7,975 bases of DNA, taken from assembly GCA_902766215.1 (NCBI GenBank), contig CACXCV010000008.1, positions 1 to 7,975 of the forward strand. The letters run 5' to 3'. Shown here in pieces: positions 4,803 through 7,975 of the stretch (its first letter is position 1; each line of letters begins with the position of its first letter). The notes below the pieces were generated by a model. The model made no database searches. It saw only the letters and a program-made list of their open reading frames with translations, and was not told the origin of the DNA. A program made the translations under genes and the position numbers. The stretch is from Oscillospiraceae bacterium. GTDB lineage: Bacteria > Bacillota > Clostridia > Oscillospirales > Oscillospiraceae.

Positions 4803-5775
4803 TGTTGGTCCACCAGGCTTCGTCCAGACCCAGGGAAGAGACGATGTTTTTGATCGTGCTCAGCGACAGCACGCCGAAGAACGTGCCGGCGATGTTGCCC
4901 ACGCCGCCGGAGAGCATGGTGCCGCCGATGATCGACGAGGCAATGGCGTTCATCTCCGCGCCGCTGGCGTGCGACGGCGAGCCGGAGCCAACGTGCATGA
5001 AGTAGACAAAGCCGCCGGTGCCTGCCAGCAGGCCGCACAGCAGGTGGGCCAGGAACCGGGTGCGGCGCACGTTCACGCCCAGCATGTTGGCGCTCTGCCG
5101 GCTGCCGCCCACGGCATAGAAGCCGCGGCCCAGCCTGATCCAGCGCAGCAGGCAGAAGAGCACCACAACCACAGCCAGCGCCACCACCACGCCGATCTCC
5201 ACATAGGCCGGCACATAAACGCCCAGCTTGTTGACCGAGCCCATGCCGGGGACATAGAGCCGCGTCTCCTTCAACGCCTGGAAGCTCTCGTTCTGCACGT
5301 TGAACTGCGTGGCGTTGACGATGGTGGTCATGCCCTTGGCAAAGAACATGCCGCCCAGCGTGACGATGAAGGGCTGAATGTCCAGATAGGCCACCAGGAA
5401 GCCCTGCACCAGGCCAAAGGCCAGGCCGATCCCCAGCGCCAGCAGCAGCGCCGTGAAGACGTTGCCGCCCTGATAGTCCAGATGCACTGCGCAGACCATG
5501 CACACCAGGGCCGTCACCGTGCCAACCGAAATGTCGATGCCGCCGGTGATCATCACCAGGCTCATGCCGCAGAAGAGGATAATCAGCGCTGCGTTTTCAT
5601 TGAGGATGTTGAAAAACGTCTGGGGCTTTAAGAACCCGGCGCCCAGAAAGATCACCGCGCCGGCGTACATGACCACAAACACGGCGATGGTGATGATCAG
5701 CAGAAGATTGGTGTCCGTCATGGCGGTCCGGCCGCTCCGGCGTTCCAGCTCTGAGGTTTGTTTCCGCTGAAGCAT
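4723..5775 (-). CDS. Sugar ABC transporter permease, YjfF-like
   Basis: This 350-residue integral membrane protein belongs to the RbsC-type permease family (BPD_transp_2) and most resembles E. coli YjfF of the galactofuranose transporter. Family features are G-G-I-D-I-S-V-G at 78-85, F-I-V-T-L-G-G-M-F-F at 136-145, and the cytoplasmic coupling loop E-M-N-A-I-A ... G-G-T-M-L-S-G-G-V-G at 274-292, which contacts the ATPase. Hydrophobic stretches lie near 24-44, 63-76, 86-98, 107-130, 191-210, 240-260 and 322-343, a normal topology. It should pair with the other permease to form the channel. The start at 5775 has AAGGAGG 9 bases upstream, inside the end of the preceding gene, with one base between that stop and this ATG, so translation is probably coupled. 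It is the last gene of the operon. Substrate is inferred from family only. Confidence 0.88.
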   Translation of the reverse strand: MLQRKQTSELERRSGRTAMTDTNLLLIITIAVFVVMYAGAVIFLGAGFLKPQTFFNILNENAALIILFCGMSLVMITGGIDISVGTVTALVCMVCAVHLDYQGGNVFTALLLALGIGLAFGLVQGFLVAYLDIQPFIVTLGGMFFAKGMTTIVNATQFNVQNESFQALKETRLYVPGMGSVNKLGVYVPAYVEIGVVVALAVVVVLFCLLRWIRLGRGFYAVGGSRQSANMLGVNVRRTRFLAHLLCGLLAGTGGFVYFMHVGSGSPSHASGAEMNAIASSIIGGTMLSGGVGNIAGTFFGVLSLSTIKNIVSSLGLDEAWWTNITVAAMICLFLLIQSIVLSRKNKSKA

Positions 5776-5776
5776 G

Positions 5777-6907
5777 TTAATTCGCCTCCTTCGCAGTCTT
5801 CGCAGGCTTCAGGCGCTTCCACAGCGCCGAAAGCTTTTCGCGGACCACCGGCGCGCTGAGCACCACCAGCACAATGACCACCACAGCCTTATAAGCCGGC
5901 AGCGCGCTGGAAGCCACATTGAACTTGAACAGCGTCATGGTCAGGAACTGGATGACATAGGCGCCGAGAATGGACGAGGCCATGTTGAACTTGCCGCCGC
6001 TGAGCGAGTTGCCGCCCAGGGCCACGGCCAAGATGGCGTCCATCTCAATGTCCTTGGCCAGCACGGAATAGTTGATGGTGGACAGGCGGCTGATCTTGAT
6101 AAAGCCGGCCACCGCCGCGCACAGGCCCAGGATCACATAGGTCAGGAACTTGATCCGCTGGGGATCCATGCCGTTCAGGCGCAAGGAGTTGGGATTGATG
6201 CCCACCGCCTGGGTATACAGGCCCAGATTGGTAAATTTCAATGCCAGCGCAATCAGGATCATGCAGGTGGCCGCAATGAACACCGGCGTGGGGAGGGCGA
6301 CCCCGGGGATGAAGTTGCCAAAGTAGCCAAAGGTGGGGTCGCTGACGTTGGGCAGCTCGTTGTTGTTGATCCAGGCGGCAATCGAGCGGCCGGCCGTGAA
6401 CAGGATCAGCGTGGCCACCATGGGCTGAATCTTGAAATAGGCCACCAACGTGCCGTTAAAGGCGTCAAAGAGCATCGACACCGCGCAGCAGGCCAGAAAC
6501 ACCACGATGATCGGGGCCTGCAGCGCTGCGCTCTGCGAGTCCGTGCCGCAGAGCACGCGCAGCACCACGCTGCCGGCAATGGCAATCATCGCGCCGACAC
6601 TGATGTCCTGTCCGCCGGAGGCCGCCGTGACCAGCGTCATGCCAATAGCCAGGATGGCCAGCTCCGATGCGTTGTCCAAAATGGTAATCAGGTTGCCGGA
6701 GAGCACCGGGTAGCCCGCGCTGCTCTGCTCCAGCTTAATGGCGAAAAACGAGGGGTCGGCAATCAGATTGAACACCACCAGCACCAGCAGCGCCGCGATG
6801 GGGATGAAAATCTGCCGGTGCACCAGCCGGCTCAGCATCGAGCCGGTCCGTCTGGCCAGGCTTTCACTCGGCGCCTTGGCCGGGGTTTTGTTTTTCGTTG
6901 CTGCCAT
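5777..6907 (-). CDS. Sugar ABC transporter permease, YtfT-like
   Basis: This 376-residue permease is of the same RbsC-type family but closer to E. coli YtfT. It has G-G-Q-D-I-S-V-G at 98-105, K-I-Q-P-M-V-A-T-L-I-L at 159-169, a G-L-C-A-A-V-A-G segment at 261-268, and the coupling loop E-M-D-A-I-L-A-V-A-L-G-G-N-S-L-S-G-G at 288-305. A basic, Ala/Lys-rich N-terminal tail of about 30 residues precedes the first membrane segment (33-50). Its ATG directly follows the stop of the ATPase gene with no gap, and AGGAGGTGA lies 10 bases ahead of the AUG within the ATPase coding end. The two genes are therefore tightly coupled. Together the two permeases would form a heterodimeric channel for a furanose-like or related sugar; the specific sugar is not shown by the sequence. 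Confidence 0.88.
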   Translation of the reverse strand: MAATKNKTPAKAPSESLARRTGSMLSRLVHRQIFIPIAALLVLVVFNLIADPSFFAIKLEQSSAGYPVLSGNLITILDNASELAILAIGMTLVTAASGGQDISVGAMIAIAGSVVLRVLCGTDSQSAALQAPIIVVFLACCAVSMLFDAFNGTLVAYFKIQPMVATLILFTAGRSIAAWINNNELPNVSDPTFGYFGNFIPGVALPTPVFIAATCMILIALALKFTNLGLYTQAVGINPNSLRLNGMDPQRIKFLTYVILGLCAAVAGFIKISRLSTINYSVLAKDIEMDAILAVALGGNSLSGGKFNMASSILGAYVIQFLTMTLFKFNVASSALPAYKAVVVIVLVVLSAPVVREKLSALWKRLKPAKTAKEAN

Positions 6908-7975
6908 TTAGGACTCACCTCCTGCGATGGTCGCCATAATCTTGTTCTGCGTCAGGTCCGCGCCGGACAGCTCGCCCACCACGCGGCCGTCGCGCATGAC
7001 CACCAGCCGCGAGCAGGTGCGCAGCATCTCGTCAATCTCCGAGGAGATAAAGGTCACGCTCTTGCCCTCGGCCGCCAGCTTGAGCACCAGCTTCTGAATG
7101 TCCACCTTGGTGCCGATGTCAATGCCGCGGGTCGGCTCGTCCAGGATCAGGTAAACCGGGTCGGCCAGCAGCCAGCGGGCCAGAATCACCTTCTGCTGGT
7201 TGCCGCCGGACAGCGCGCGGATCGGCGTGTCCGCCGAGGCGGTTTTAATATCCAGCAGCCGGATGTACTGCTCGGCATAGGCCTCGGCCCTGGCCCGGCT
7301 GATGGGGTGGAAAAAGCCCTTCATCACCTGCATGGCCAGAATGATGTTATCGCGCACGGACAGGTCGCCCACAATGCCGTCGCGCTTGCGGTCCTCCGGC
7401 AGATAGCTGATGCCGTTTTTCATGGCGTCCAGCGGCTTGGAGATCTTCACCTCTTTGCCGTTGACCTTCACCTTGCCGCCGGTCACCCTGTCCGCGCCGA
7501 AGATCGCGCGGACGCACTCGCTGCGGCCCGAGCCAAGCAGGCCCGTAAAGCCGTTGACCTCGCCCTTGTGGATGGAAAAATCGAACGGCTTGATGCCCGA
7601 GCAGCTGCCCAGCTGCTGGGTCGGCTTGGCCGGGATGCCCAGTGACTTGAGGATGCGGCCGGCCTGGGTGTTCATCTTTTTCCAGTTGGTCAGCGCACCC
7701 TTGCCGCGCCCGATGTACATGTTCTCCGCCACCGTCAGGTTGGGGCAGAGCGTGATTTCCTGGTACACTGTGCTGATGCCGATGTTCTGGGCGTCCTCCG
7801 GCGAGCGGATGGACACGGCGCCCTCGTGCCCTTTGATATATATCTCGCCGCCGTCTTTCGGATGCACGCCGGTCAGCACCTTGATCAGCGTGGATTTTCC
7901 CGCGCCGTTCTCGCCCATCAGGGCGTGAATCTCACCCTCGCGCAGGGTAAAATCCACATCCTGCAAGGCGCGCAC
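6908..7975 (-). CDS. Sugar ABC transporter ATPase, YtfR-like, internal deletion
   Basis: The gene runs off the right edge; 355 residues are visible, ending at TAA 6910-6908. The first visible codon (GTG at 7975) is the Val of a G-V-R-A-L-Q-D-V stretch, not a start, so only about 20 residues are missing upstream. Domain 1 shows Walker A G-E-N-G-A-G-K-S-T (21-29) and Q-loop Q72. At residue 126 the sequence passes directly from Q-L-G-S-C-S, which normally precedes the domain 1 signature, to G-I-K-P-F-D-F, which normally opens domain 2. Domain 1's signature, Walker B, D-loop and H-loop, plus the linker, are absent. Domain 2 has degenerate G-L-L-G-S-G-R-S-E (145-153), signature L-S-G-G-N-Q-Q (255-261) and Walker B L-I-L-D-E-P (276-281). 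Relatives are about 500 residues, so about 125 are lost in frame. Activity is doubtful; an assembly collapse is possible. Confidence 0.85.
   Translation of the reverse strand: MRALQDVDFTLREGEIHALMGENGAGKSTLIKVLTGVHPKDGGEIYIKGHEGAVSIRSPEDAQNIGISTVYQEITLCPNLTVAENMYIGRGKGALTNWKKMNTQAGRILKSLGIPAKPTQQLGSCSGIKPFDFSIHKGEVNGFTGLLGSGRSECVRAIFGADRVTGGKVKVNGKEVKISKPLDAMKNGISYLPEDRKRDGIVGDLSVRDNIILAMQVMKGFFHPISRARAEAYAEQYIRLLDIKTASADTPIRALSGGNQQKVILARWLLADPVYLILDEPTRGIDIGTKVDIQKLVLKLAAEGKSVTFISSEIDEMLRTCSRLVVMRDGRVVGELSGADLTQNKIMATIAGGES
7600..7617. repeat. Palindrome at the ATPase deletion junction
   Basis: AGCAGCTG (7600-7607) and CAGCTGCT (7610-7617) form a perfect 8-bp inverted repeat with a 2-bp spacer. 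It ends at the codon where the ATPase jumps from domain 1 to domain 2 (residues 126/127, bases 7600-7595). Such palindromes can promote slippage deletions, or trouble polymerases and assemblers. Confidence 0.6.

Noticed and set aside
5774..7645. A 623-residue open frame on the plus strand, antisense to the permease and ATPase genes.
   Set aside because: It is a codon-bias shadow full of His, Gln and Arg runs. The minus strand genes are clear ABC transporter components.

Overview
This looks like a GC-rich Gram-positive chromosome, most likely a gut-type Clostridia (Oscillospiraceae-like). That is an inference from three things: strong AGGAGG-type ribosome binding sites, sigma-A-like promoters set in AT-rich gaps, and protein family resemblance. 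No rRNA, tRNA, CRISPR array or insertion sequence was seen.

Layout, left to right. The 3' end of a NUDIX ADP-ribose pyrophosphatase gene (+, 1-202) converges on a cytoplasmic GH5-like (clan GH-A) glycoside hydrolase (-, 271-1473), with a hairpin terminator between them. A 487-bp AT-rich gap (1474-1960) separates the hydrolase from a divergent LacI/PurR-family regulator (+, 1961-3031). The gap is rich in candidate control sites: promoters facing both ways, a 9-bp inverted repeat, an 11-bp tandem repeat and a 7-bp dyad over a hydrolase promoter. Next come a lysophospholipid acyltransferase with an added zinc ribbon (+, 3179-4462) and a very small basic protein gene (+, from 4515). The rest (4723-7975, -) is a sugar ABC transporter operon: an ATPase followed by two permeases, in the same order as E. 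coli ytfR-ytfT-yjfF. The substrate-binding protein gene would lie upstream, beyond 7975.

How the genes may work together (inference): the transporter would import a sugar or small glycoside, the cytoplasmic hydrolase would cleave it, and the LacI-type protein would sense a product and control the hydrolase, itself and perhaps the transporter. The NUDIX, acyltransferase and small basic genes look like unrelated neighbours.

Two things stand out. The small basic gene has a near-consensus promoter and a strong RBS, but its reading frame runs straight through a 19-bp terminator hairpin with no stop before it. Its normal transcript may therefore be a non-stop mRNA, the arrangement known for tmRNA-controlled ribosome rescue factors such as ArfA. 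Second, the ABC ATPase is missing about 125 internal residues in frame: the signature, Walker B and switch parts of the first nucleotide-binding domain are gone, and an 18-bp palindrome lies at the junction.
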